From the NCBI GenBank assembly GCA_963813375.1, contig CAWEYT010000021.1, positions 124,001 to 188,000 of the forward strand: a stretch of DNA of 64,000 nt, in the 5' to 3' direction. The notes beneath the pieces are model-generated. The model had not been told where the DNA came from and did not search any database. It saw nothing but the letters and a program-made list of their open reading frames with translations. The stretch is from DASTFY01 sp963813375 (lineage in GTDB: Bacteria; Actinomycetota; Acidimicrobiia; Acidimicrobiales; Ilumatobacteraceae). Made by a program: the position numbers and the translations under genes. Positions 8,912-18,331 of the stretch are shown here, piece after piece; positions within the stretch are counted from its first letter, which is position 1, and the number at the start of each line of letters is the position of its first letter.

Positions 8912-10126
8912 CCGACGTGGAGATCGCTGGCGCCGCGCCACGCGTCTGGCGTTCACGGAACTTCCGGCTGGCATGGACGGCCGGGTTCGTCAACGACACC
9001 GGTGACTGGGTGCTCATGGTCGCGCTGCCCGTCTACGTGTTCAGCGAGACCGGCTCGGGGACGACGACAGCCCTGCTGTTCGTGTGCCAGCTCCTCGTGG
9101 CGGCGCGTGCTCGGGCCGATCGGCGGCAGCCTCGTCGACCGGTGGGACCTGCGCCGCTGCCTGATCGGCACCAACGTCGCCCAGGCGGTCACGCTGGCGC
9201 CGCTGCTGGCGGTGACGCCGACGCGGACGTGGCCGGCCTTCGTGGTGACGATCGTGCAGGCGGTCCTCTCCCAGCTCAACAACCCAGCGAACGTCGCCTT
9301 GCTGCCCCGTCTCGTCACCGACGAGCAGTTGACGAGCGCCAACGCCGCGCTCTCGGCCAGTCGGAGCATGGCCCGGCTGATCGGGTCTCCCCTCGGTGGC
9401 CTCGTCGTCGCCGCCGGCGGGTTGGCTCCGGTCGTGGTCCTCGACGCCGTCAGCTTCCTCGCGGCCGCCGTCGCGGTCGCGTCGATCACCGCGGACACCC
9501 GTCCCGGCGGAGCGCACGAGGATCGGATCCCGACAGGAGTGCGGGCCGGCCTCCGCGCGCTGGCCGCCCATCCGCCTCTCGGATCGGTGCTGACCATCAA
9601 CGGGATCGCCCAGATCGCGCAGGGTGCCTTCGTCGTGCTCTTCGTCGTCTATGTGATCGATGCTGTCGGTGGTGGCGGCGGCGCCGTCGGCGTCATCCGC
9701 GGGACCATGGCCGTCGGGGCGGTCGCGGGGGCCGCGCTCATCGGTCGCCTCGGACAGACGGTCGCGCCGTTGATCCTCCTGGGCGTCGGCTATCTCGGTC
9801 TCGGGGCGGTGTCACTGGTCTTCTGGAACGCCGCCGGTTGGACCAGCGCGCCGTGGGTGTTCGTGATCCTCTTCGCGCTGTCCGGCCTGCCCGGCGCCGC
9901 ACTCCAGGTCGGGTTGTTCACGGCCGTCCAGACGAGGAGCCCGCCGGGGACGCTCGGCCGCGTCGCCGGTGTGCTCATGGCCGGCGAGGCGATCGGTGCC
10001 GCGATCGGCTCGATCCTGGCCGGTGTGCTGGTCGACCGCGTGCCGCTGGTCCCGCTGCTCGACGTCCAGGCGGGCGTCTACCTCACGTGCGGGGTGCTCG
10101 TCCTGCTCCTCGCCCGCCGGTGGTGA
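8908..10126 (+). CDS. MFS transporter, multidrug-efflux type (frameshift near 9105)
   Basis: About 405 residues with twelve predicted membrane segments, as in MFS_3/enterobactin exporter-like proteins. It opens with SRNFRLAWTAGFVNDTGDW and shows the loop motif GGSLVDRWDLRR after segment 2 and GSPLGGLVVAAGG in segment 5. The N-terminal 65 codons are in one frame and the rest in another; the join QLLVAAR to VLGPIGGS lies at about 9100-9112. It is coupled to the upstream ArsR-type gene by an ATGA overlap, so it is a regulated exporter of an unknown small molecule. Confidence 0.8.
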
Positions 10127-10151
10127 AGGTCCTGGCGCCGCCGCGGCCGGC

Positions 10152-10997
10152 TCAGAAGCGGAACGCGGCCTGGCTGGTCAGGCTCTTGTCGGCCGCGCCG
10201 ACCCGGTAGAGGTTCGGGGTCTGGTACGGCGGCATGCCGGCCACGATCGCCTTGTGGAGGTCGGGTAGGGAGCCCCCGAAGGCGCCGTCCTTCCAGACCT
10301 CGAGCAGCTGACCGGTGAAGCGCCCGTTCTTGGGACCGTCGCCGCTCGTCTGGTTGTCCATGCAACCGGAGACGAGGATGACGCCGGCCTTCACGGCCTT
10401 GGCGTCGCGGCTCTTCGTCTTGCGCTGGATGCTGTCGTAGGTCCGCTTGTTGGCTTCGTACACGCGGTCCTGGAGCTCGAGGGGGATGCGACGGTTCGGC
10501 CACGGGTCGACGTTCTCGGTGTCCCAGGGCGCAGGCCGCGCGACGGTGCCGCTGTGGCAGCTGTCCGACAGCATGATGATGCGGACCTTGGGGGCGAACA
10601 GCGCCCAGAACCCGTACAGCTCGTCGTCGACCAGCTCCCGGTCGTAGAGCAGCCACGTCTCGTCGTACGCGTCACCGAGCTCGCCGACCTCGTTGCGTCC
10701 CTTGCGGGCCTCGTCCCCGTTGGTGTCCGGGACCTGCCCGCCGTGCCCGGCGTAGGTGATGAAGAAGGTGTCGCCGGCCACCAGCTTGGAGGCGGCCTTC
10801 TTGATCGCCGCCGTGACCTTGCGGGACGTGGCGTCGCGGGTCAGCAACTTCGCCCTGGGCGAGTAGCCGAGTGCCTCGGCCAGCGCGTCCATGGCGTTGG
10901 CGTCGTTCTCGCAGCCCGCCAGCTTGCCGTCCCAACCTTGGTAGTGGTCGGGGTCGACGGCGTTGACCCCGATGTGCAACGACATGCCTGTAGCCAT
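10152..10997 (-). CDS. Caspase-fold (C14) protein, metacaspase-like
   Basis: 281 residues forming a single caspase-like peptidase domain. The catalytic dyad is clear: His85 in YAGHGGQ and Cys147 in SDSCHSGT. It opens with SLHIGVNAVDP and GCENDANAM, the usual strand-1 and helix-1 signature of bacterial orthocaspases. It has no membrane segment and no extra domain. ATG 10997 follows a good GGAGGACAGGG ribosome site. It lies downstream of the M15 hydrolase on the same strand (50-base gap) and heads a locus with a second caspase and a CHAT protease. Cleavage targets are unknown; bacterial relatives prefer Arg or Lys at P1. Confidence 0.9.
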   Translation of the reverse strand: MATGMSLHIGVNAVDPDHYQGWDGKLAGCENDANAMDALAEALGYSPRAKLLTRDATSRKVTAAIKKAASKLVAGDTFFITYAGHGGQVPDTNGDEARKGRNEVGELGDAYDETWLLYDRELVDDELYGFWALFAPKVRIIMLSDSCHSGTVARPAPWDTENVDPWPNRRIPLELQDRVYEANKRTYDSIQRKTKSRDAKAVKAGVILVSGCMDNQTSGDGPKNGRFTGQLLEVWKDGAFGGSLPDLHKAIVAGMPPYQTPNLYRVGAADKSLTSQAAFRF

Positions 10998-11047
10998 CCC
11001 TGTCCTCCCGAGTGAGGTGCCCGTGACCGTGCGGTGGTGTGCGTGGG

Positions 11048-12008
11048 TCAGGCCGGCGCCGCCGGCGCGGTCTTCAAGAACGCGTCGAGCGCGGCAGCCG
11101 ACTTGGGTCCATACTGCCCGTCGGACTTGACGCCGAGTGCCGTCTGCATGGCCTTGACGGCGGCTGCGGTCCGCTGTCCGAACTGCCCGTCGGCCGATCC
11201 GCAGTCACCCCACTTGAACTTCAGGCAGAAGAACTGGAGCGCGGCCACCTGCCCTCCGGAACTGTTGAGCTGGAGGGTCGGGCTCGGTGCCGACTGCAGC
11301 GTCGGCGGCGGGCCGCCGGCCGCGGCTTGCGGGATGGCGCCGAACTGGACGAGGCGGAAGTGCCATGGTTCGGACTGCACCTCCCACGACCAGCCGTTGG
11401 CGAGTGCTGCCTGCCGGGCCCACTGGACGAACGTCTGGTCGACCGTTCGGGCGCTCTTGCCGTAGCCGTCGAGCGCGGTGTCGACCGCGCAGCCCCAGCC
11501 ATGGTTGCTCGTCCCCGGCACGGCGGCCATGGCCATCTTCGGCTTCAGCCAGTACCGGGTCCCGTTCCACACCTTCGACGAGCCGCCCGTGTCGCTCGTG
11601 GAGTACCGCTGTTGGAAGAGCGCGACCTGCTGGTCATACGACCGGTAGGCGCCGGTCATGGTCGAGCGCGAAACCGGCTTGCTGCGCGGCGTTCTGGAGG
11701 TTCCTCCACGCCGCGGCGGCCTCCGGAACGAGGTAGCCCACGCTCAGCGGGGCCACCTTGATCATCCGATCCATCGGCACCTTGCCGTTGCCCAGCGGCT
11801 TGACCCAGGCGGGGATGGCGGCCGGGGAGATGGGGAGTGGCCCGCGGTCGGGGCTCCGCGGCGGCTCGGCAGGGAACTCGGGCGCCCTCGTCCCGGGGTC
11901 GTCGTCCGAGTCGTAACCGGACTCGTCGAGATCCTCGTCGGTGCCGACGGGCTGCTCGCCGTCCACCCCTTCGGCATCGTCGGGTGGATCCACCCAGTCG
12001 TCGGCCAT
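11048..12008 (-). CDS. M15 (VanY-like) D,D-carboxypeptidase with peptidoglycan-binding domain (frameshift near 11658)
   Basis: Domain order: an acidic, Pro-rich, presumably disordered N-terminal tail of about 75 residues; a lead-in AAWRNLQNAAQQAGFALD; the M15 metallopeptidase core with MTGAYRSYDQQVALFQQRYS; zinc ligands in GTSNHGWGCAVD and SEPWHFRL; a linker; and a C-terminal PG_binding_1 repeat pair (ALQFFCLKFKWGD, GQFGQRTAAAVKAMQ). The frame changes near 11655-11662. ATG 12008 is preceded by GGAGGGGAGCG. No signal peptide is seen, so the enzyme would be cytoplasmic unless released, like phage endolysins. It sits between a caspase and a CHAT protease, suggesting a lysis effector. Confidence 0.8.
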
Positions 12009-12094
12009 CTCGACGCTCCCCTCCACGGTCCGCACACGCGTCAGTTAGTTGACGAGTGAAGCAGTTCTCGGCAGCTTCGCGCCGACGTTACGCG

Positions 12095-12137
12095 CTGTCC
12101 AGCAGGACGCCCGTGGCGCGTCGGTCCTGCTGGACAG
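12095..12137. promoter_or_regulatory. 14-bp perfect inverted repeat in divergent promoter region
   Basis: The arms ctgtccagcaggac (12095-12108) and gtcctgctggacag (12124-12137) are exact complements with a 15-base spacer. They lie between the divergent M15 gene (start 12008) and the CHAT gene (start 12166). The right arm ends 28 bases before the CHAT ATG. This could be an operator for a dimeric regulator such as the nearby SARP, or a leader hairpin of the CHAT mRNA. Confidence 0.65.
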
Positions 12138-12165
12138 GGTCGGCGCAGGGAAGAAGGATCACCCC

Positions 12166-15100
12166 ATGGAGCCTCCGGAGAACGACAGCGGGACGAGCCT
12201 CGTGGAGGAGGTGGGAGATGAGCCCCGGACGAGAGGTTGGAGCAACGCCGCCGCGGGCGCGGCCGGAACGCGCGGCGCGCCTTCGCACAACGGCGGGGAC
12301 ACCGCGGACGAGGACGAGGGCGCGCAGCTGGCGGTACGGCTGCTGCACGCCAGCCTCGAACACGCCGTCTATCCCGTCCTCGTCGGCCATGTGGCCGGCT
12401 CGCCCCTCAGCGGCGCCGAGGAGCGGCTCGACGACTGTCTCGACCACCGACTCAGCCGGGCTCAGGTGGCACGGGACTACCCGGAGGCGCTCGGCGAGTT
12501 CCGCCACTTCCCCGGCTTCGAGGAGATCACCCCGCCGCCGGGCGCCATCGTCGTGGGGCTCGGCCCCATGGGGGAGCTGACGGAGTCGCAGCTCTCGTCC
12601 GTGGTGACCAGGTCGTTGACCCGGTTCGCCAGCGAGCCTCGCGATCGGGCTCGCGCCTCAGTGGTGGGGCGGTCGGCTCCTCAGCAGGCCTTCGACGGGC
12701 GTCTCGGTCTGGCCGCCGTGCTCATCGGCAGCTCCCGGTCCGGTGGGCTGACGGTCGAGAGCTCCATCCGCGCCATCATCGCCGGGACCGTCGCCGCCAA
12801 CGTGAGACTGGGCCAGATCCCGCTGACGGTGCCGGTCGAGGGACCGGCCGGCGTGGTCGACCGACCGGTGCGATTCAGCGACCTGTGGTTCGTCGAGCGC
12901 CACGAGGACATCGTCGAGCTGGCGGCCCGCTCCCTCGAGCGCCTCGCCAACGAGAGCTCGCACACAGAGGGCGACTACGCGGTCTCCTGCGGACCCCAAC
13001 CGGTGATGGGCGAAGGCGCGGCCGGGCCCAACCCTCCCGACGACAGCGCCAACGACGTGTGGGCACGGATCAGCATCGTGCAGGCCGCTGAACAGTCAGA
13101 CGGGCTGGCAGGGCTGACCTATTCGTTGCTGGGACGCGCGTCCCGGGCGGAGTTCCTCGTCCATGAGTTCGACGGGAACCTCGTCGACAGCCTGGTGGCC
13201 CAGTCGATCGGCCGGTCCTCGGATCCCCGGATCGGCTCGACCCTCTACGAGCTCCTCGTGCCCCACGACCTGAAGCAGCCGTTGGGAAGTGGCAGCCATC
13301 TCCACCTGCTGCTCGACGAGAGCACGGCCGACCTCCCGTGGGAGCTCCTCACGCCCCGCGCCGAGGCGTTCCGCGACAGCCGTCCCTTCGCGCTCGGAGG
13401 CGGGTTCCTGCGCCAGTTCCTCGAGGCGCGTGGGGCACGCCGGGGGACGGTGCGGGCTCCCGAGCGCGCGGTCCTCGTGATCGGGAACCCGCCCCCGGGA
13501 CCAGGCTTCCTCCCGCTGCCCGGCGCCAAGCGGGAAGCCGCCATCGTGGCGAAGGCGTTCGGCGCCGACCTGGCCCTCGAGGACCCGCTGAGTGAGCTGG
13601 AACTGCCGACGGTGGATCCACCGTGGACGGTCACGGCCCGCATCTGGGACGAGGAAGCGACGTACATCGGGACGCCCACGGACGATCAGACCGCGGACGA
13701 TCCTTCCGAAGAGGTGATCCACGAACTGATGAACGGGTCGTGGCGTGTGGTGCACATCGCAGCCCACGGGATGCTCGACGAGAGCGGCAACGCCGCGAAC
13801 AGCGGTGTCGTCCTCGGCCCCGGTCGCCGGCTCACCGCAGCCACGATCGGGCAACTCAGCGTGGTGCCCGATCTCGTCGTCGTCAACGCGTGCCACCTGG
13901 GCGCAGTCACCCGTCAGCTCGACGGGATGAACCGGGTGGCGGCCAGCTTCGCCCGCCGGCTGATGCAGATCGGCGTGCGCGCCGTGGTCGTCGCCGGCTG
14001 GGCCGTCGAGGACGGGCCGGCGGTGGTCTTCGCCCATGCGCTGTACTCGGAGCTCCTCCAGGGCTGGGAGTTGGGCGATGCCGTCCGCCACGCGCGCGCC
14101 GCGGTCCACCGCCACGACCCGGGGAGCGTCACGTGGGGCGCCTACCAGTGCTACGGCGACCCCGGCTTTCGATTGGCGGCGCGCCGGGGCCGCGGCGGCG
14201 CCGAGCTCAAGGAGAGCCTCACGGTCTCGGAACTGCGGCGCCGGATCCGGGCCACCACCGGGCTGGTGAGCGATCGGACCAGCTCGGTGCGGTCGTTGCA
14301 GCAGGACATCCGCGCCGTGGCGGAGTTGGCGTCGGAGGAGCCCGAGAGCAGCCTCGATCTCGCGACGGAGCTGCAGCGGCTCGAGCGCGACCCGCTCTTC
14401 GCGAACGGCCGTGGCTCCGTCAGAGCCGACATCTCGGCCGACCTCGCCGCGGCCTGGGCCCAGCTCGGTCGGTTCGACCTGGCCGTCGAGCGCTACGAGG
14501 AGGCCGTGCGAGCAGGCGGGCGGGACGTGCCGCTGGCCGCCGTCGAGCAGCTCATCAACCTCTCGGTCCGGCGGGCGCGTGAGCTGGACGAAGGAGCCCA
14601 GCGTCGCGAGTTGCTGCGCAGTGCCCAGCGCAAGTTGCGGGCCCTGCAGACCCTCGGTGTGACCGGCGAACGACAGGCGCTGTGGGGCAGCTTCTACAAG
14701 AAGCGGAGCTGCCTGTCCGATCCTCCGGACCGCAACGACGTCCGGCGGGCCCTCGGGTACTACATCAGGGCACTGAGCGCGGACCAGGCGAACAACGAAG
14801 CGCCCGACCCCTACCACGAGCTCAACGCCCGGCAGCTCGCGGCCATCGTCCGGCAATGGGACGACAAGGTCCCGGAGGTTCCCCGAGGCGACGAGCAGCG
14901 ATTCCGAAAGCTCCTTGCCGAGCCGCCCGCCGACTTCTGGACCCGCAATCGGATCGGTGACTGGATGCTGACCCGGCTGGTCGAACAGGAGCTCGGTGGC
15001 GAGCCCGCCGAGGCGACGGTGGTCGACATGGTCGAGGCCTACCAGACGGCGTTCCGACTGCGGTCGAGCGCGTTCAACCGCCGATCGGTGATCGAGCACC

Positions 15101-15234
15101 TCGTCGATCTCGGCACCCTCCTCGACGCCGACCGCCCGCTCAAGGCCCCGCTCCTGGTGGGCGCCGACGAGATGCGACTGCGCTGGCTGCCGACGGAGAA
15201 CCTCGGTGGTCAGCCGGGGTCGACCACCTCGTAG
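12166..15234 (+). CDS. CHAT-domain caspase-like protease with N-terminal alpha/beta domain and C-terminal TPR-like helices
   Basis: 1022 residues. The N-terminal part (to about 300) has PPGAIVVGLGPMGELTESQL and GLAAVLIGSSRSGGLTVESS, an alpha/beta region resembling the leucyl-aminopeptidase N-terminal or macro-like domain seen in other CHAT proteins (inference). The CHAT peptidase domain spans about 340-680, with catalytic His534 (VVHIAAHG) and Cys576 (VVVNACHLG). After it come helical repeats such as AAAWAQLGRFDLAVERYEEA, typical of TPRs. I chose ATG 12166, eight bases after GAAGAAGGA, over the upstream TTG. CHAT proteases (separase/gingipain clan) are often sensors or executioners in conflict systems. 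The gene is divergent from the M15 hydrolase and converges on the second caspase with a 25-base overlap. Confidence 0.85.
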   Translation: MEPPENDSGTSLVEEVGDEPRTRGWSNAAAGAAGTRGAPSHNGGDTADEDEGAQLAVRLLHASLEHAVYPVLVGHVAGSPLSGAEERLDDCLDHRLSRAQVARDYPEALGEFRHFPGFEEITPPPGAIVVGLGPMGELTESQLSSVVTRSLTRFASEPRDRARASVVGRSAPQQAFDGRLGLAAVLIGSSRSGGLTVESSIRAIIAGTVAANVRLGQIPLTVPVEGPAGVVDRPVRFSDLWFVERHEDIVELAARSLERLANESSHTEGDYAVSCGPQPVMGEGAAGPNPPDDSANDVWARISIVQAAEQSDGLAGLTYSLLGRASRAEFLVHEFDGNLVDSLVAQSIGRSSDPRIGSTLYELLVPHDLKQPLGSGSHLHLLLDESTADLPWELLTPRAEAFRDSRPFALGGGFLRQFLEARGARRGTVRAPERAVLVIGNPPPGPGFLPLPGAKREAAIVAKAFGADLALEDPLSELELPTVDPPWTVTARIWDEEATYIGTPTDDQTADDPSEEVIHELMNGSWRVVHIAAHGMLDESGNAANSGVVLGPGRRLTAATIGQLSVVPDLVVVNACHLGAVTRQLDGMNRVAASFARRLMQIGVRAVVVAGWAVEDGPAVVFAHALYSELLQGWELGDAVRHARAAVHRHDPGSVTWGAYQCYGDPGFRLAARRGRGGAELKESLTVSELRRRIRATTGLVSDRTSSVRSLQQDIRAVAELASEEPESSLDLATELQRLERDPLFANGRGSVRADISADLAAAWAQLGRFDLAVERYEEAVRAGGRDVPLAAVEQLINLSVRRARELDEGAQRRELLRSAQRKLRALQTLGVTGERQALWGSFYKKRSCLSDPPDRNDVRRALGYYIRALSADQANNEAPDPYHELNARQLAAIVRQWDDKVPEVPRGDEQRFRKLLAEPPADFWTRNRIGDWMLTRLVEQELGGEPAEATVVDMVEAYQTAFRLRSSAFNRRSVIEHLVDLGTLLDADRPLKAPLLVGADEMRLRWLPTENLGGQPGSTTS

Positions 15235-17725
15235 GCGAACTCGATGCCCTTGGCGGTGCGGAAGCCCTCCCTCGGCTGCCGGCCGAGGCCGAACTGCTCG
15301 AAGGGGAGGAAGCTGGTCCGGTAGAGACCGATCTCCTTGCCGACCGCGGCGCTGATCAGCGAGGCGCCGACCCGCACCACGGTCGCCACGGCCCCGACGG
15401 CCGCGGCCGCGGCTGCCACCGGAGCGGCGGCGACGACCAGACCGGCCGACGATCGCCAGCGCTCCCTTGCACGGTCGGGTCGTTCACGGCCTGCTCGAAG
15501 AGCACCGCGAGGTCGACGCCCTTCTCGTCGTCGCGGTTGGCCCAGATGGCGATGTCCAGGAAGTCCTTGACGTCGCCGTGGTAGAGCAGGACGTTGTCGG
15601 CCGGCAGGAGATCGCCGTCGGCGACGTCCGGGAAGCGGAACGTGAACGGGGTGGCGACCACCTGCTGGTCGCCACCCGTGAGGATCAGCGCGTCCACCCT
15701 GACCGCGGCCTTGAACAGCGCCTTGTTGTGTTGCACCCGGAGGTTCACGAGACGCACCGCCAGGCGCGAGGGCGGCGCGACAGCGCTGCGGGGCTGCAGT
15801 CCCCGCTCCGAGGGCTCGGGGAGATCCTCGATGGCGAAGGGGGGCTCGCCGAGTTCCGGCGGCGGGGCCGGCACCAGGTAGAAGTCGACGGGCTTGGCGC
15901 AGTACGCGACGGATTCGGTCCGTTGCGACGCCGGCCATCCCCTCGTGCCGGTGCCCGCTTCGGCCAGCAGTGACTCCAACGAGCTGCCGCCGCCGGCCTC
16001 GCCGCGGGTCGCCCCGCCCGTCGTCAAGGCGTCGAACTGCTGCGGCTGGGTGGCGGCGATGACCAGCAGCGTCTCGGGACGTTCCGCGTCGTCGGGCACG
16101 CCGGCGTCCCACTCCAAGGCCGCACCGTCCCGGCCACCGACGGGCTTGGTCTCGCCCGCCGGCACGCGCCAGCCCGCGGGCTCGTCGCCGCTCAGGAGCG
16201 TGATGGCGTAGGCGGTGTCGATGTCGAAGAGGCCCACGTACAGGTCGCGCCCCGAGTTGTTCGTGATCTGCAGGCTGATGCGCTCGCCGCAGTAGAGGCG
16301 CTCACCGTGAGCGGACCGGGTCCGAACGTCGCCATCGCCATCACCGCCTTCTCCGTGCGATCGCAACTCGACGTGGACCTGGTTCGCCAGCTCTGCGTCC
16401 CCCCGGTCGAGCGCCCGCAGGCGCTCCGCCCGCGCGACACGCTCCACCAACGTGACGGCGTCGCCGATCCCGGCCGCGTCCGTCGAGAAGGTCCTGGCCT
16501 GCACGGCGAACCCACCACCGTCGAGCACGGTCAGCGCGCGCCGTCGCCGGTCGCCGGCGATGCGCGCCACTGCGTCCTCGCCGGCCGCCGCCACGTGCAG
16601 CATCGTGGATGTGGCCAGCCGCTCCTCGACCGCGGCGCGCACCGCGGGCTCGAGGTCCAGCTCCACGGCCTTGGTCCGACTGGTCCGCACCGGCACCGCC
16701 ACCGCACCGTCGTACGCGTCGCCCGCCTTTGCCTGGCGCGGGACGTCGAGGATGGCCGTGTCACCGTCGATGCGCTCCACCTCCGCCTGGCCCAAGGAAG
16801 AGTCGTCGGACGACACGAGCTCGTACCGGTCGCCCACCGAGACGCCGAAGAGGCGGGCCGCCTCGATGCGCACGCCGCCGTCCGCGACCGCGACAGGGAG
16901 GGCGTTCGCGGCTCCTCTGGTGGTGAGCGAGAAGAGCAGGCGATCCGACGGTCCCTCGACCTCAGGCCGTTGCGTGGGCAGTGACGAGGTGATCGTGCGG
17001 CGGATCCGGTTGCCCAGGACGCGCCAGGTGAGCGGGCGGTCACCGAGCTCGCGGAGCGACAGCACGAGCTGTTCGGTGAGCGCGCCGTGCCGCCCGCCCA
17101 GCGAGCTCGGCCTCTCGTAGGCCGACTGGGTGGGATCGCAGGCGACGAGCCGTACCGCCAGCGGGTTCGAGTCGTCGAGCGTGGTCGCACCGCTGCTCCC
17201 GGCTTCCAGCTCGGCCAGCAACGGGAGCGCGGCCTCGAACGGGAAGGAGCGGGGCGCGGCCTTGGGCATCAGGTCCGCGTCCCTCGACATCGTGCCCGAG
17301 TGGCAGCAGTCGAGGATCGTCGTCACGTTCTCGGTCTTGGCGGTCAGCCGCCGTTGCAGGCTGCTCAGCTCCTCGGACAGCAGGCCCCGGAAGTCCGTCT
17401 CGCTGCTGGCGGCCATGTCGAACGGGACCAGGTAGCGCAGGTGGGAGCGCTGGCCTCGCCGTTGGAGCTCCTCCCAACCGTCGAGGGCCGTGCGGCCTCC
17501 ATGACCCGAGTAGTAGATCACCACCGGATCGGTCGACCCGCTCGGCGTCTCGTCGATGAGCTGCTCGTAGGCGGCGATGATCCCCGCTCTGGTGGCTGCG
17601 TCGTCGATCCGGACGTCGGTCTGGAAGCCGCGGCCGTCGAGCGTCTCGGCCATGAGTGCCACGTCGCCGTTCACGCCCGCCAGCCCGTAGGTCTGGCTCC
17701 CGATCAGCAGCGCCCGCTTGGCCAT
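15210..17725 (-). CDS. Caspase (C14) with DUF4384-like domain and hydrophobic C-terminus (frameshift near 15455)
   Basis: About 838 residues once the 3' frame is corrected. The N-terminal caspase domain has His75 in YYSGHGG and Cys141 in ILDCCHSGT; it opens MAKRALLIGSQTYGLAGVNGD. A middle section contains a DUF4384-like beta domain (DLYVGLFDIDTAYAITLLSG, then WRVPAGETKPVGG), common in bacterial caspase proteins. After a frame change near 15450-15460 the tail reads GLVVAAAPVAAAAAAVGAVA and ends FAYEVVDPG; this Ala-rich hydrophobic stretch may insert in a membrane. It converges with the CHAT gene. It may act as an executor protease with a sensing or pore-like tail; no direct evidence for either role. 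Confidence 0.85.
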
Positions 17726-17822
17726 GCTCCCGTCCTTCCGCTCATCCCAGGACGCACGCGGCGGCCCGGCTCTCGGGTTTGGTCGAGGCGCGGGAAGGCG
17801 GCGAAGTCGGGCACGTCGATGC

Positions 17823-18002
17823 CTAGTCAGCCGGCCGCGGAGGCAGGGACCCCCGCAGCGCCCAGACCACCGGCGTGCACTCGATCGCCATCCGGGTGAT
17901 GGCGGAGCGCATGGCCTCTTCTCGCGACAGCCCCGTGGCTTCGATGATGGCGAGGTTCCGGCGGTCCTCGTCGGTCGACCAGAAGATGATCGGGTCTTCC
18001 AC
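17823..18002 (-). CDS. Small ribbon-helix-helix-like protein, 59 aa
   Basis: GTG 18002 to TAG 17823. The sequence opens MEDPIIFWSTDEDRRNL, and IEATGLSREEAMRSAI follows the pattern of ribbon-helix-helix DNA-binding domains (strand, then helix with glsrseAiR, then helix). Codon use is like its neighbours, and the ORF fits neatly between the caspase start and the next small gene, which argues that it is real. It lies 97 bases upstream of the caspase start on the same strand, so it could be an autoregulator or antitoxin-like partner of the locus. I cannot name a family. Confidence 0.55.
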   Translation of the reverse strand: MEDPIIFWSTDEDRRNLAIIEATGLSREEAMRSAITRMAIECTPVVWALRGSLPPRPAD

Positions 18003-18032
18003 GTCTCTCAGCCTATGCGTGGTGCGGCAGCC

Positions 18033-18260
18033 TCAGTTCGGCCGGGCTGACGCCGCTCCCACGGCCATGAGCACCCCTGGCGGGGCGACGGCGCCGGTGT
18101 GGCGCGCGCTGAAGTCGCCCCGGTCGAGCACGACCATGGTCGTCGGGCGCACGACGACCCGCCGGCCGCATCCTTCCGTCGAGCAGGTGAGCAGGACCTC
18201 ACCGGGATGTGGTGACTCGGCTGCCATCAGGTGCTCGTCCATCGGGCACCACACTGCCAC
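18033..18260 (-). CDS. Small Cys-containing protein of unknown function
   Basis: Up to 75 residues (alternative start ATG 18242, MDEHLM). Features are WCPMDEH, HPGEVLLTCSTEGCGRRVVV and LDRGDFSARHTG. The C-x4-C pair after a beta strand suggests a small zinc or rubredoxin-like knuckle, with Cys5 possibly adding a third ligand. I do not recognise the family. It is on the same strand as the caspase and the RHH-like protein, with 30 bases between them, and is preceded by a strong hairpin that separates it from the gene upstream. Confidence 0.5.
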   Translation of the reverse strand: MAVWCPMDEHLMAAESPHPGEVLLTCSTEGCGRRVVVRPTTMVVLDRGDFSARHTGAVAPPGVLMAVGAASARPN

Positions 18261-18278
18261 GGATGGAGGCGCGCGGAA

Positions 18279-18314
18279 CGGACGGCGCCGGAGGAGGTCA
18301 TCCGGCGCCGTCCG
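18279..18314 (-). terminator. Strong GC hairpin downstream of the 166-aa gene
   Basis: Arms of 14 perfectly paired bases (18279-18292 and 18301-18314, sequence cggacggcgccgga and its complement) enclose an eight-base loop. It begins 17 bases past the stop of the 166-residue gene on the minus strand. There is no T-run, so it may be a factor-assisted terminator or an mRNA-stabilising stem. Confidence 0.6.
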
Positions 18315-18331
18315 ATCCAGGTGGGGTCAGG

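Noticed and set aside
12049..12165. Upstream TTG start for the CHAT protein
   Set aside because: It runs through the 14-bp inverted repeat and lacks a ribosome site; ATG 12166 has GAAGAAGGA at good spacing.
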